Shown here: positions 33,612-42,369 of the stretch, in pieces
How the letters are laid out: each line of letters begins with the position of its first letter
Position numbering within the stretch: position 1 is the first letter of the stretch
NCBI GenBank assembly: GCA_021373115.1
Contig: JAJFTI010000006.1
Location: forward strand, 1 to 64,000
DNA: 64,000 nucleotides
Direction of reading: 5' to 3'
From: Eubacteriales bacterium
GTDB lineage: Bacteria; Bacillota; Clostridia; Christensenellales; CAG-138
Translations under genes and position numbers: made by a program
Notes under the pieces: model-generated
Database searches by the model: none
Seen by the model: the letters and a program-made list of their open reading frames with translations, nothing else
Told to the model about the DNA's origin: nothing

Positions 33612-33645
33612 AAAACGAGCGTCCAATAGGAACGCTCGTTTTGGG
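33611..33645. terminator. Bidirectional terminator after mogA
   Basis: An AACGAGCGT/ACGCTCGTT stem with a CCAATAGGA loop. T-rich tails occur on both strands and serve mogA and the convergent DUF5684 gene. Confidence 0.85.
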
Positions 33646-33657
33646 TCGTTTGGTCGG

Positions 33658-34035
33658 TTATGCGCTCTGCGGAACGCCGAGATAGGTCGATTGGTCGAAC
33701 GCGAGAATGCAGTAGAAGATGATGCTTAAGAAGATCAGCCCTACCGCAAATCCGCCGCTCTTGCCGAATGCCTTCGCGAGCTTGACCATGGTGATGATGG
33801 CAAATACCAGGTTCGCGACCGGAATCAGCAGGAAAAGGAACTTCCAACCGTTTCCCCAGGTGATCTTGAAGAGCACGTAGAGATTGTAAAACGGGATGAT
33901 TGCAGCCCAGCCGGGTTCGCCAGCCTTTTCGAAGATTTTCCACATTGCGACGATGCCGAGAACGGCGATCGCAAGGGATAAAACCGTCATAAAAGGACTT
34001 GCTTCATAGGAATACGCAAAATCAGAATAATCCAT
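33658..34035 (-). CDS. DUF5684-like small membrane protein
   Basis: 125 residues with about three membrane helices. WKIFEKAGEPGWAAIIPFYN and the later PVANLVFAIITMVKLAKAFG are typical of DUF5684 proteins of unknown function. There is no signal sequence beyond the first helix. ATG 34035 is preceded by GGGGG. It has its own promoter and shares the terminator with mogA. Confidence 0.8.
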   Translation of the reverse strand: MDYSDFAYSYEASPFMTVLSLAIAVLGIVAMWKIFEKAGEPGWAAIIPFYNLYVLFKITWGNGWKFLFLLIPVANLVFAIITMVKLAKAFGKSGGFAVGLIFLSIIFYCILAFDQSTYLGVPQSA

Positions 34036-34064
34036 TCAATAACCCCCTTTTTTGAATTGACTTG

Positions 34065-34093
34065 AGTATACCACCTTTTGAATCCACTTTAAA
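34065..34093 (-). promoter_or_regulatory. Promoter of the DUF5684 gene
   Basis: TTTAAA (34093-34088), 17-base spacer, TATACT (34070-34065). Confidence 0.65.
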
Positions 34094-34171
34094 TAGTACA
34101 CTGTGAGTTCATCACCCACGATTCGCCGCTGCTCAAAATGGAGCACTTGTGCAGAGTGCGCGCGGATCGCA

Positions 34172-34199
34172 TTGACAACGGGTAAAAACGGCGTATTCT
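34172..34199 (+). promoter_or_regulatory. Promoter of the polytopic protein gene
   Basis: TTGACA, 16-base spacer, TATTCT, 38 bases before ATG 34238. Confidence 0.75.
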
Positions 34200-34237
34200 G
34201 AGATTGTCCCATTAAAAATGTATAAGGAGGCAAATCC

Positions 34238-34879
34238 ATGTCCGCTTATTCCGTCAGCGCGCTGGAGATCCTGCGGAATCCGGCGCTTACGCTCAAGTGG
34301 TACGTCGTACCGCTGCTGCTCATCGTCATGTATGTATACAATAAGGAAATCAGCGCGAAAAACTGGAATGTTGTGCTGGGCGGCGCGGCGCTCTGGGGGA
34401 TGGATCTCTTCAACGAGATCTGGAACAGCATCGTCTTTCACGCGACCGGTTTCGCGCCGGTCTGGGGTACGCCGATGGGTGTTGGAGACACCGCGCTGCT
34501 GCTTCTGATCGGCTACAACATCGAGATTTCGTTCATGTTTGCCATGATGGGCGTGGTGGTTTGCCTGACGCTTCCGAAGGACCCCAAGGCAAAGATTCTC
34601 GGCGTCAACAACCGCGTGGTGATGGCGGTGATCTACACCACGCTCGCGGTTATTATAGAGTGCTTCCTGAACTATGCGGGCTTGCTGACCTGGGAATATC
34701 CGTGGTGGAGCCGCTCCTTCCCGTACCTTGTCTGGCTGATTGGCTACCTGCCGTTCTTTACGATGGCATTCGTTGTGCACGACATGGAGAAGATGAAAAA
34801 CAAGCTGATTGCGCTTGGCATCATCTTTGGCGTGGATCTTCTTTCGCTGGTCGTCTTCGGGCTGATAGGCTGGATGTAA
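34238..34879 (+). CDS. Unrecognised polytopic membrane protein
   Basis: 213 residues with six or seven hydrophobic helices and short loops, e.g. WYVVPLLLIVMYVY near 21-34 and LIALGIIFGVDLLSLVVFGL at the end. Loops contain charged or aromatic segments (DLFNEIWNSIVFHATGFAPVW, EYPWWSRSFPY). No family was recognised. ATG 34238 has AAGGAGG upstream. It is monocistronic with its own promoter and terminator. Function unknown. Confidence 0.75.
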   Translation: MSAYSVSALEILRNPALTLKWYVVPLLLIVMYVYNKEISAKNWNVVLGGAALWGMDLFNEIWNSIVFHATGFAPVWGTPMGVGDTALLLLIGYNIEISFMFAMMGVVVCLTLPKDPKAKILGVNNRVVMAVIYTTLAVIIECFLNYAGLLTWEYPWWSRSFPYLVWLIGYLPFFTMAFVVHDMEKMKNKLIALGIIFGVDLLSLVVFGLIGWM

Positions 34880-34962
34880 CCGCCACCGGCAACAGGAGAG
34901 AATGTTCGCCCATATTCGGGCGGGTTCAATCGATGAATCGCTTGCGTTTGCAGATACTGATC

Positions 34963-34994
34963 AAGAGGCTTCCTTTGCACGGAAGCCTCTTTTT
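34963..34994 (+). terminator. Terminator of the polytopic protein gene
   Basis: AAGAGGCTTCC pairs with GGAAGCCTCTT, followed by TTTA. Confidence 0.8.
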
Positions 34995-35105
34995 ACGCTA
35001 TGGGAACCGCCCTTCGTTTGCCGCTATACGTTCAAAACGGGCAAAGAGCCGGTTTCTTGTGTCCTAACCTTTTTGTTCACCAAGACTGCCGGAGGAAGAT
35101 CCCGC

Positions 35106-36053
35106 TTAGAGCTCAAAGATGCGCTTGTAATTCTCGTCAATCGTCTTCACTTCTGCCGCGGTGAGTTCCCAATTGCCCGCCTTGGCGTTTTCGATTGCCA
35201 TCTCCGGCGTTGTTGCTCCCATAAGGGCGCAGGTGATGCCGGGTTGGGCGAGAACCCAGTTGATTGCGACTTCCGGTATGGCAGCGCCGCGCGTGTCGCC
35301 AATTTCCTTTAATACCTTCAGCAGTTCCTGCGCTTTGCTCCAGCCGGGCTCCTCGAAGCAATTGTAGAACCCGACGCGCTGCTCCTTCCCGCCGACCGCG
35401 GGTTTTTCCAGCTTACCGGAGAGAATGCCGCCGCCAAGCGCGCCGTAGGTAACGCAGCCGAGGTTGTTCTTGCGGCAGAAGTCAATCACACCGTTGTTCA
35501 GGCTGACCTGATTCAGCAGGCTCAGCGGGGGCTGGCAGCTGACGATGCCTGCAAGTTCGATGCCCACTTTCATTTGCTCCGGAGAGAAATTGGAAACGCC
35601 GACCTCCCTGCAAAGGCCTTCTTTTTTCATTTTTGCGAGCTCTACCAGCGCGCCTTCAATTCCAAAGTTTGCATCCGGCCAATGGATCATATACAGATCG
35701 ATATAGTCCGTCTGCAGCCGCTTGAGGGACTGCTCCATCTCCCAGCGCACCAGCTTCGGACTCAGACACTTGATATATTCGCCTGCAATGCGGTGGATGC
35801 CGCATTTTGTCGCGAGGCAAACCTTGTCCCGGCGACCCTGAATTGCTTTTCCAACCGCGATTTCCGACTCGAAATGCGGCCCGTATCCCGGCGCGGTGTC
35901 CACCATGTTGATGCCTACGTCGATGGCCGCCTGAATTGCCTTGATCCCCTGATCCACATCGACTTCGCCGAAGAAGTCGTTACCGAGCGCCCAGGTGCCC
36001 TGGCCGACGACGGAAACATTGAGACTGCTGTTCCCTAACTGTTTATACCGCAT
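35106..36053 (-). CDS. Aldo/keto reductase linked to the sugar operon
   Basis: 315 residues, complete TIM-barrel aldo/keto reductase. It has MVDTAPGYGPHFESE (catalytic D and Y), LATKCGIHR (K), LYMIHWPDANF (H) and the cofactor-binding end GATTPEMAIENA. The substrate is probably a sugar or sugar-derived aldehyde. ATG 36053 is preceded by AAGGAG. Its probable promoter (36169-36197) carries the same TGACA...TGTCA sites as the ABC transporter promoter, so both are likely under one regulator. Confidence 0.87.
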   Translation of the reverse strand: MRYKQLGNSSLNVSVVGQGTWALGNDFFGEVDVDQGIKAIQAAIDVGINMVDTAPGYGPHFESEIAVGKAIQGRRDKVCLATKCGIHRIAGEYIKCLSPKLVRWEMEQSLKRLQTDYIDLYMIHWPDANFGIEGALVELAKMKKEGLCREVGVSNFSPEQMKVGIELAGIVSCQPPLSLLNQVSLNNGVIDFCRKNNLGCVTYGALGGGILSGKLEKPAVGGKEQRVGFYNCFEEPGWSKAQELLKVLKEIGDTRGAAIPEVAINWVLAQPGITCALMGATTPEMAIENAKAGNWELTAAEVKTIDENYKRIFEL

Positions 36054-36168
36054 GCTGTTTTCTCCTTATATAGATTTCATAATGCGTGGTATGTTTTCGT
36101 TCGTATGATTTGATGTGTCCTGTAAATGGACAACCGCACAGGAGCAGAGCACAATATGCTGCTAACCA

Positions 36169-36197
36169 ATAATGACATATGCTATGACAAATGTCAA
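36169..36197 (-). promoter_or_regulatory. Putative promoter and operator of the aldo/keto reductase
   Basis: On the minus strand TTGACA (36197-36192), 17-base spacer, CATTAT (36174-36169). The palindrome TGACAAATGTCA (36185-36196) covers the -35 and a second TGACATATG (36173-36181) covers the -10. The -10 is weak, so the promoter is uncertain, but the operator is clear. Confidence 0.55.
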
Positions 36198-36491
36198 TAC
36201 AATTTGGCAAGAATTCGGTCAACTTTCCCGGCACTCGGCGTCAGCTTTATACCTCCAGGCTCTTTTTGCGTATCGTTTGGGACTGTAAAACACACAGGAG
36301 GACCGAATACACAATTCCTTTCCGAAATAAAGTGAAGTACAATAATAAAAAGTGTATTCAAAGAAAACAAAAATAGTAACAATCTATGCACAAGAATCAA
36401 AAGTGACTCTACAAATCGTCCGAAAAAGCGGCCGGTAAATCAAAGTAAATTGACACTTCAAAAAAACAAGAGTTATTTAGTGAAAAATGTG
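36198..36491. other. AT-rich intergenic stretch between two operator groups
   Basis: About 290 bases rich in A runs, without a gene or a clear promoter. It separates the operators of the divergent aldo/keto reductase and transporter promoters and could allow DNA looping between them. Confidence 0.5.
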
Positions 36492-36520
36492 TTGACAAAT
36501 GTCAAAACGTTTGATACGAT
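36492..36520 (+). promoter_or_regulatory. Promoter of the sugar ABC operon with operator in the -35
   Basis: TTGACA (36492-36497), 17-base spacer, TACGAT (36515-36520). The -35 is part of the 14-base palindrome TTGACAAATGTCAA (36492-36505), so a bound repressor would block polymerase. Confidence 0.75.
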
Positions 36521-36537
36521 GACGCCAACAAACGTTA

Positions 36538-36549
36538 TGACATATGTCA
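36538..36549. promoter_or_regulatory. Downstream operator TGACATATGTCA
   Basis: A perfect 12-base palindrome at about +11 to +22 of the ABC-operon promoter, same motif as the sites at 36185-36196 and 36493-36504. Confidence 0.7.
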
Positions 36550-36740
36550 AATAAACAAAATTCAAATACAAAACATTCGGATCATACGCGTCAATCATTC
36601 ACGCACACAACGGATTCCAAACCAAACGCAAAAAACACAAAACCAAAAATAAAATTGAAAAAACGCAGCGGGCTGTCGACTCGGATTTAGCCAGAGTAGA
36701 TTTCTGGTTGAACATAATACAATTAGGAGGAAGACAAAGC

Positions 36741-37871
36741 ATGAAGAAATTGGTTCTGATTGTTCTGAGCATGCTCATGGTATTCTCGATGTTTGCTTGC
36801 CAGAACACAACCCCGGCGGCGACGACCGAAGAGGCTCCTGCGGCGGAAGCGGCAGCGACCGAAGCACCGGCGGCTACGGCGGCCCCGGAAGCCAAGACCA
36901 CCGAAGGAATGAAGATTGCGTATTTCGTTTCGACAATGGCAAACGAGTTCCACCAGGCGCGCGCAGCGGCAGCCATTAAGTATGCAAAAGAAAAATACGG
37001 CGCCGAAGTAACGATTCTGGATGGAAAATCGGACGACAACACCATGATCAACAACGTCGATATGCTCGCTACCTCCGATTATGATGCGGCGGTCCTGCAT
37101 GTTTGGCAGCCCGATGCGGTCGCTCCCCTTGTCATGAATGCAATTGACTCGGGCGTGGCCATGATGACCTTCTTCAGCCCGCTCACGGACACCGGCATTC
37201 CGGTCTTCCGTTCGGACGAAGCCGGTGGTTCTTTCGCGATGGGTGCCAGCGCTGCAGAGCAGTGGGTTGCCGCGAATCCCGACAAGCCGGTCGTGACGGT
37301 ACAGCTCGGCTGGCCGGATCACACTGAAGTCAAGAGCGGTCGTACCGATCCATTTGTTGCCGGTATTGAGAGCGTTGTCGGTGCAGGCAACTACACCAAC
37401 CTCGGATGCATCGATTCCAAGGGCAGCGCGGATGCGACCAAGGAAGCTATGGCCAACATTCTGATCTCCAATCCCGACGTAAACATCATCTACTCCGAAG
37501 CAGGCGACCTCACCCCTGGCTGCATGGCCGCACTGATTGATGCCGGCAGAGGCACCATGAACAATGGCGTACCCACGACGGAGATCGTTGTGAGCGTCGA
37601 TTGCCCGGTCAGTGAACTCAAGGAGATCTACAATCCAAACAGCTCTCTGAAGATGTCCCTCGGCCTGCCGCCGATTCAGACGTCTGAAAAGATCATCGAC
37701 ATCATCGTCGGCGTTTACCTTGGCGAAATCGCGCAGGTTTCTCAGCCCGCCGAAGAGCTGTTCGGCGACGTATATCCGGTCGACTACTACAAAGTGAAAC
37801 TGGCGGATGTCATTGCGTGGTACAATCTCCAGTTTGGCACGAACCTGGCGGAAGCGGATATTCTCGGCTAA
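36741..37871 (+). CDS. Sugar ABC transporter substrate-binding lipoprotein
   Basis: 376 residues. The signal peptide ends at the lipobox SMFAC (about residue 19), an Ala/Glu/Thr linker follows, then a type 1 periplasmic-binding fold (Peripla_BP_4) starting KIAYFVSTMANEFHQARAAA. It captures a sugar outside the cell for the ATPase and two permeases downstream. ATG 36741 follows AGGAGG; an upstream in-frame codon adds sequence with no signal-peptide character. Ligand identity is unknown. It shares the type of transporter used for ribose, rhamnose or AI-2. Confidence 0.9.
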   Translation: MKKLVLIVLSMLMVFSMFACQNTTPAATTEEAPAAEAAATEAPAATAAPEAKTTEGMKIAYFVSTMANEFHQARAAAAIKYAKEKYGAEVTILDGKSDDNTMINNVDMLATSDYDAAVLHVWQPDAVAPLVMNAIDSGVAMMTFFSPLTDTGIPVFRSDEAGGSFAMGASAAEQWVAANPDKPVVTVQLGWPDHTEVKSGRTDPFVAGIESVVGAGNYTNLGCIDSKGSADATKEAMANILISNPDVNIIYSEAGDLTPGCMAALIDAGRGTMNNGVPTTEIVVSVDCPVSELKEIYNPNSSLKMSLGLPPIQTSEKIIDIIVGVYLGEIAQVSQPAEELFGDVYPVDYYKVKLADVIAWYNLQFGTNLAEADILG

Positions 37872-37896
37872 AGAAAGACAAACAAATCACGAATCA

Positions 37897-37927
37897 CTTG
37901 GGAGGAGCCGAAACGGCTCCTCCCAAG
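37897..37927 (+). other. Strong intergenic hairpin between binding protein and ATPase
   Basis: A perfect 13-bp stem CTTGGGAGGAGCC/GGCTCCTCCCAAG with a GAAAC loop and no T run. Such hairpins protect or partly terminate the upstream message so that the binding protein is made in excess. Confidence 0.75.
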
Positions 37928-37952
37928 AAACGGATTGGATGGAGACAAGCCA

Positions 37953-39443
37953 ATGGAAGCAAATGTGTTGGAGATCAAGGGGCTGGTTAAGGATTATCCG
38001 GGCGTCCGGGCGGTGAATGAAGTCAGCTTTGAAATCAAGCGGAATGTGGTTCATTGTCTGGTTGGCGAAAACGGCGCGGGGAAATCCACCCTGATCAAAA
38101 TTCTGACCGGGGCATGCGAGCGCACGTGCGGTGAAATCCTGCTCAACGGCGCGGAATACTGCGCCAGAAATCCGAAAGATGCAAGGGAAAAGGGAATCAG
38201 TACGCTGTATCAGGAGCTGAACGTCGTGGATCAGCTCACGGTAGAGGAAAACCTTACGTTGGGTCTGGAAGATACGTTTTGCGGTTTTCTGCGCAAGACC
38301 GATAAAGTTAAGAAGATTATCGCAGTGCTAAAAGATCTTGAGCCGAACATCAACCCGAAGGAACGGGTTGGCAGGCTCAGCGTTGCCAAGAAGCAGATCA
38401 TTGAAATTGCCAAAGCGGTTGCCGCGGAAACCGAAATCATCATTATGGACGAACCGACGGCCGCACTCTCGGAGTCGGAAATCAATCGATTATTTACGAT
38501 TATAAAGCGACTGCGCGAAAAAGGCGTTACCGTTATCTATATATCACACCGTTTGGACGAAATTTTCACATTGGGCGATTATGTTACCGTCATGCGAGAT
38601 GGCAAGCACGTTGCCACCAAACCCATCAGCGAGGTTCAGGACCGGTCGGAACTGGTGCAGCTGATGATTGGAAGAACCGTAATCGAGTCGTATATTCCAA
38701 AGGAAACACAGGCCGAAGAGCCGCTGCTGGAGCTAAGGAACGTTTGCAACCATAAACTGCGGGATATATCGCTTACGGTGAACCGCGGTGAAATCGTCGG
38801 TTTTTACGGGCTGATTGGCGCGGGAAAAACCGAGCTTGCAAGGGCGATTTACGGAGCCGACGACTATAGCGGCGAAATCCTCCTGCACGGTGAAAAACTT
38901 GGCGGAACGCCGGAAAAAGCGATTCGCGCAGGGATTGCGCTGGTGCCGGAAGAGCGCAGAACGCAGGGACTGTTTACGCTTTTAACCATCAAACACAATA
39001 TCTCGGCCATGAACCTGAAAAAGATTTCGAACCTGGGCTTGATAAACACGACCAGGGAACGGAATGCCGCGAAGAGCTATATTGGGCAGCTGAATATCAA
39101 GACGGATTCCATGGACAAGGAAACGTCCAAATTATCGGGCGGAAATCAGCAAAAGGTCGTGTTTTCCAAGTGCCTGTTTGCGAATGCGGATCTTTTGATT
39201 CTTGATGAACCGACGCGCGGAATCGACGTTGGCGCGAAGGCCGAGATTTACTCCATCGTTCGGGAACTCGTGGCAAAAGGGAAAACCATCATGTTCTTCT
39301 CGTCGGAATTGCCGGAGATACTCAATTCCTGCGACCGTATCTTCCTGCTTTACGAAGGAGAGATCAAAGCAGAGCTTCGGAACGGAAACGATATCAACAG
39401 TCAGGATATCATTCATATCGTTACGGGAGGAGCCGCATCGTGA
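37953..39443 (+). CDS. Sugar ABC transporter ATPase (two NBDs, RbsA/MglA type)
   Basis: 496 residues with two nucleotide-binding domains. NBD1 has Walker A GENGAGKST, a signature diverged to LSVAKKQII and Walker B IIIMDEPTAAL. NBD2 has GLIGAGKTEL, the intact signature LSGGNQQKVV and LILDEPTRGIDVG. This is normal for the CUT2 ribose/rhamnose class, where one site is degenerate. ATG 37953 has GGAG 8 bases upstream; an upstream TTG is less likely. The stop overlaps the next gene's GTG. Confidence 0.92.
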   Translation: MEANVLEIKGLVKDYPGVRAVNEVSFEIKRNVVHCLVGENGAGKSTLIKILTGACERTCGEILLNGAEYCARNPKDAREKGISTLYQELNVVDQLTVEENLTLGLEDTFCGFLRKTDKVKKIIAVLKDLEPNINPKERVGRLSVAKKQIIEIAKAVAAETEIIIMDEPTAALSESEINRLFTIIKRLREKGVTVIYISHRLDEIFTLGDYVTVMRDGKHVATKPISEVQDRSELVQLMIGRTVIESYIPKETQAEEPLLELRNVCNHKLRDISLTVNRGEIVGFYGLIGAGKTELARAIYGADDYSGEILLHGEKLGGTPEKAIRAGIALVPEERRTQGLFTLLTIKHNISAMNLKKISNLGLINTTRERNAAKSYIGQLNIKTDSMDKETSKLSGGNQQKVVFSKCLFANADLLILDEPTRGIDVGAKAEIYSIVRELVAKGKTIMFFSSELPEILNSCDRIFLLYEGEIKAELRNGNDINSQDIIHIVTGGAAS

Positions 39444-40465
39444 GAAAGAACGAATCAAATATGAAAAATCGGTCGCTCGCAGGCAAACTCAGCAATGAGT
39501 CTTACCTCAACCGTGTAATGTTTCTCGTGCTAATTACGCTCTTCGCTATCGCAAGCATGACGATTAAGAACTATTTTTCAACGGCAACGGCGCTCAACCT
39601 GGTTGCGAACAACTGGTACATCGTAATCCTCGGCGTCGGCGTTACGTTTCTGCTTGTTTCGGGTCACCTGGATATGTCGGTCGGCGGAATTGTCGCCATG
39701 GCCGGTGTGCTTTCCGCCTACTTCTGCCAGCCTGCCAACGAGGGATTCTCGGAGCTGGGGCAGGGTCTCGGAATGCCCTATGGCGTGGCGATTCTGCTCA
39801 CCTTGCTTTGCTGCCTTGTCATTGGCGCCCTGAACGCGCTGTTCATCGCAAAAATGCGGGTTGCCTCCATCATCGTTACGCTTGGCACCATGTCGATTGC
39901 GCGCGGGATTGGCCAGGTGGCGGCATTAGGCGCGCAGCGCAGCGCGGGTTTGCCGGATATCTTTGGCGTGATTGGCAACGTACCGCTGTTTGGGCCAATC
40001 AAGATTGCCGCGGCCATTGCCGCGCTGCTGGTGATTGCAGCGCTGTTTATCGAAAAGAAGACCTCCTTCGGGCGCAGGACCTACCTCATCGGCGCGAATC
40101 GGGAAGCCGCGCGCCTTTCCGGCGTAAAGGTGGAGCGGCATATCGCGCTGCTGTATCTGCTCAGTTCGCTGCTTGCCGGCATTACGGGTATCCTGCTTGC
40201 ATCCGAAATGAAGGCCGGTATCTCGACGCGCGGAAGCGGATTCGAGTTCAGCGCGCTGGTGGTTACGCTGCTCGGCGGAGCAAGCATTGACGGCGGCGTC
40301 GGGTCGGTCCTTGGTATGGTCATTGGAGCGATGATTCTGGGGGTCGTGTCCTCGGCGGCATACGGGATGCTGCTGCGGCCGGAATGGCAGTTCATCCTAA
40401 AAGCGATCGTAACTTTTTTAGCAATCATCGCGCAGCGTTATTTGCTGGATCGTAGAAATAAATAA
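39440..40465 (+). CDS. Sugar ABC transporter permease 1 (RbsC-like)
   Basis: 341 residues with eight to ten membrane helices of the BPD_transp_2 family. LVSGHLDMSVGGIVAMAGVL and GGASIDGGVGSVLGMVIGAM are the characteristic blocks. GTG 39440 overlaps the ATPase stop and has GGGAGGAG upstream. It works with a second permease of the same family, as in rhamnose and AI-2 type transporters, implying a heterodimeric channel. Confidence 0.92.
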   Translation: MRKNESNMKNRSLAGKLSNESYLNRVMFLVLITLFAIASMTIKNYFSTATALNLVANNWYIVILGVGVTFLLVSGHLDMSVGGIVAMAGVLSAYFCQPANEGFSELGQGLGMPYGVAILLTLLCCLVIGALNALFIAKMRVASIIVTLGTMSIARGIGQVAALGAQRSAGLPDIFGVIGNVPLFGPIKIAAAIAALLVIAALFIEKKTSFGRRTYLIGANREAARLSGVKVERHIALLYLLSSLLAGITGILLASEMKAGISTRGSGFEFSALVVTLLGGASIDGGVGSVLGMVIGAMILGVVSSAAYGMLLRPEWQFILKAIVTFLAIIAQRYLLDRRNK

Positions 40466-40500
40466 GTTGCAGCGATGGAACGGACGCGTTGGAAAGGATT

Positions 40501-41523
40501 ATGACTATGTCGTCTAACTGCGAATCAACAATTTCTCGAGGATATAAAGCCAAGAGAATTATAAAAGAAATCTATGCCTATGTCATTCTGGTGGTAGTCG
40601 TTGCCGTGTTGAGCATGCTCAAGGGAGAGCTGTTTCAGAGGGGGAATTTCCTGTTTCCGGCAAACGTTGCGAATCTCCTGCGCATGTCGGTTCCGATTCT
40701 GATGATCAGCAGTGCGTTTACGCTGATCTTCATTACCGGGAACATGGATCTTTCGGTGGGCAGCATTCTAAGCCTTACAACCGTTGTGAATGCAATCCTC
40801 GTGCTGAACGGATTTTCCTTCCTCGTTTCGCTGATCATCGTGGTGGCTCTGGGCGTTTTACTGGGAACGATCAACGGGTTTCTGGTGATGAAACTTCGTA
40901 TTACGCCGGTAATCGCGACGCTGATCACCATGAATGCGTATCAGGGACTGGCGCGTTATCTGGTTCCTCCCGGAATTTCGTCCATTACGAATACGGAAAC
41001 GCAGAAAATGCCGGAGTGGATGGGATTCTTCTCCAAAGGGCAGGTGTTTATGGGACTGTCCTGGGCGTTTATCGTTGCAATTGTTTTACTGATTGCGCTT
41101 GTGATCCTGCAAAAGAAAACGGTCTTCGGGAAGTACCTGGTTGCGGCAGGCGGAAACCGGACGGCCGCGGAGCTCTCGGGCATCAATGTGGTAAAGGTTG
41201 TCTGGGGGGTATACATTCTGCTTGGCGCGGTTTCCGCGCTGGCGGGCGTCGCACGGGCGAGCTATCTGCTCATCGGCGAGCCGTATACCGGCGTTGGCGC
41301 TGAAACGGAAGCGATTATCGCATGCCTCCTTGGCGGAACGGTATTCTCCGGCGGCGAAGGCTCGGTGGTGAAATCGTTTGTCGGCGCGCTGATCATCGTT
41401 TGCCTGACCTTCGGACTAAAGTCCGTCATTCCGGAATACTGGCAGCTTCTTGCAAAGGGCGCGGTGCTGGTATTCGCGGTGGTGCTGAATCATCTGCTGT
41501 CCAAGGAACGCATCGCTTCATAA
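40501..41523 (+). CDS. Sugar ABC transporter permease 2 (RbsC-like)
   Basis: 340 residues, BPD_transp_2 family, with FITGNMDLSVGSILSLTTVV and CLLGGTVFSGGEGSVVKSF. Starts at 40489 (TTG), 40501 or 40507 are possible; GGAAAGG at 40491-40497 fits 40507 slightly better by spacing, so the N-terminus is uncertain by a few residues. It lies 35 bases after permease 1. The two permeases differ enough to be distinct subunits rather than a recent duplication. Confidence 0.9.
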   Translation: MTMSSNCESTISRGYKAKRIIKEIYAYVILVVVVAVLSMLKGELFQRGNFLFPANVANLLRMSVPILMISSAFTLIFITGNMDLSVGSILSLTTVVNAILVLNGFSFLVSLIIVVALGVLLGTINGFLVMKLRITPVIATLITMNAYQGLARYLVPPGISSITNTETQKMPEWMGFFSKGQVFMGLSWAFIVAIVLLIALVILQKKTVFGKYLVAAGGNRTAAELSGINVVKVVWGVYILLGAVSALAGVARASYLLIGEPYTGVGAETEAIIACLLGGTVFSGGEGSVVKSFVGALIIVCLTFGLKSVIPEYWQLLAKGAVLVFAVVLNHLLSKERIAS

Positions 41524-41642
41524 GGAATGGAAACCGGGAATTACGCTGGGCCGTGTGGCCGCAGGAGAGTTTCTGCTGCGTAAATTCGGCAAAACGGCGA
41601 TTTCGGAATGTTTGAGATACATCGCATTTTGGGGGTAGAACC

Positions 41643-42284
41643 ATGTACGAACAAGACAAGCGTGAGATCATTCACGCGGCGCTGGAAATCAAGAATTATG
41701 GCTTAATCGCACTTTCGGGCGGCAATGTAAGCGTGCGGAAGGAAAACGGCGATATCATCGTAACCCCGTCCGGCACGGCATATGAAACCATGCAGGCAGA
41801 CGATCTGATTGTGTTTAATGAAAAGGGCGATCGTATAGAAGGAACACTGCGCGAATCGGTCGATACGGTAGCGCTCCAATATATTTACAGCAAATTGCCG
41901 GAGGTCAACGCGATTATCCATACGCACCAGCCATATGCCACGGCGGTCGGGCTGATTGGGGATACGTTCCCTGCGGCGCTGACCACGCTGGCAAACGTAA
42001 CGCTTGGCGCGATCAATGTAGCGCCATACTGCTCCGCCGCGAGCCTGGATATGGGCGTGCAGGCAGTGAACTATTTAGGCGGGAAGCGCGCGGTGATCTT
42101 GAAGCATCACGGAGTGATTACCGTTGGGGCGAATCTGAAGGAAGCGCTGTATGCCGCAATCTATATGGAGGAAGCGGCGAAAGCGTATCTGGCGGCAAAG
42201 GCGGCGGGCGACGTTGCGATTATGACCGAGGAGCAGACCAACGATGCCGTGGAGATTCATAAAACATACGGGCAGAGGAATTGA
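41643..42284 (+). CDS. Class II aldolase / sugar-phosphate epimerase (FucA/AraD family)
   Basis: 213 residues. The zinc-dependent aldolase_II fold has GGNVSVRKENGDIIVTPSG, the metal histidines HTHQPYATAV and KHHGV further on. The length and the APYCSAAS/KHHGVITVGANLKEAL blocks are nearest L-fuculose-1-phosphate aldolase; L-ribulose-5-phosphate 4-epimerase belongs to the same family. Beside an L-xylulose-kinase-like and an L-ribulose-5-phosphate 3-epimerase-like gene, an epimerase role making D-xylulose 5-phosphate is plausible. An aldolase making DHAP and an aldehyde is the alternative. It has no encapsulation-like N-terminal extension, so it is probably cytosolic. Confidence 0.83.
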   Translation: MYEQDKREIIHAALEIKNYGLIALSGGNVSVRKENGDIIVTPSGTAYETMQADDLIVFNEKGDRIEGTLRESVDTVALQYIYSKLPEVNAIIHTHQPYATAVGLIGDTFPAALTTLANVTLGAINVAPYCSAASLDMGVQAVNYLGGKRAVILKHHGVITVGANLKEALYAAIYMEEAAKAYLAAKAAGDVAIMTEEQTNDAVEIHKTYGQRN

Positions 42285-42369
42285 CCATCCGTCCGTGAGG
42301 GCGTCGGGCGCGCTGCTATGCGCTGCCAGGATTTTTCGGACGGGATACGATACGTTGGAGGCACAATAT

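Noticed and set aside
41643..42284. Class II aldolase as part of a 5-deoxyribose DHAP shunt supplying acetaldehyde
   Set aside because: Not excluded, but the expected isomerase and kinase partners are not recognisable; kept only as an alternative substrate hypothesis.
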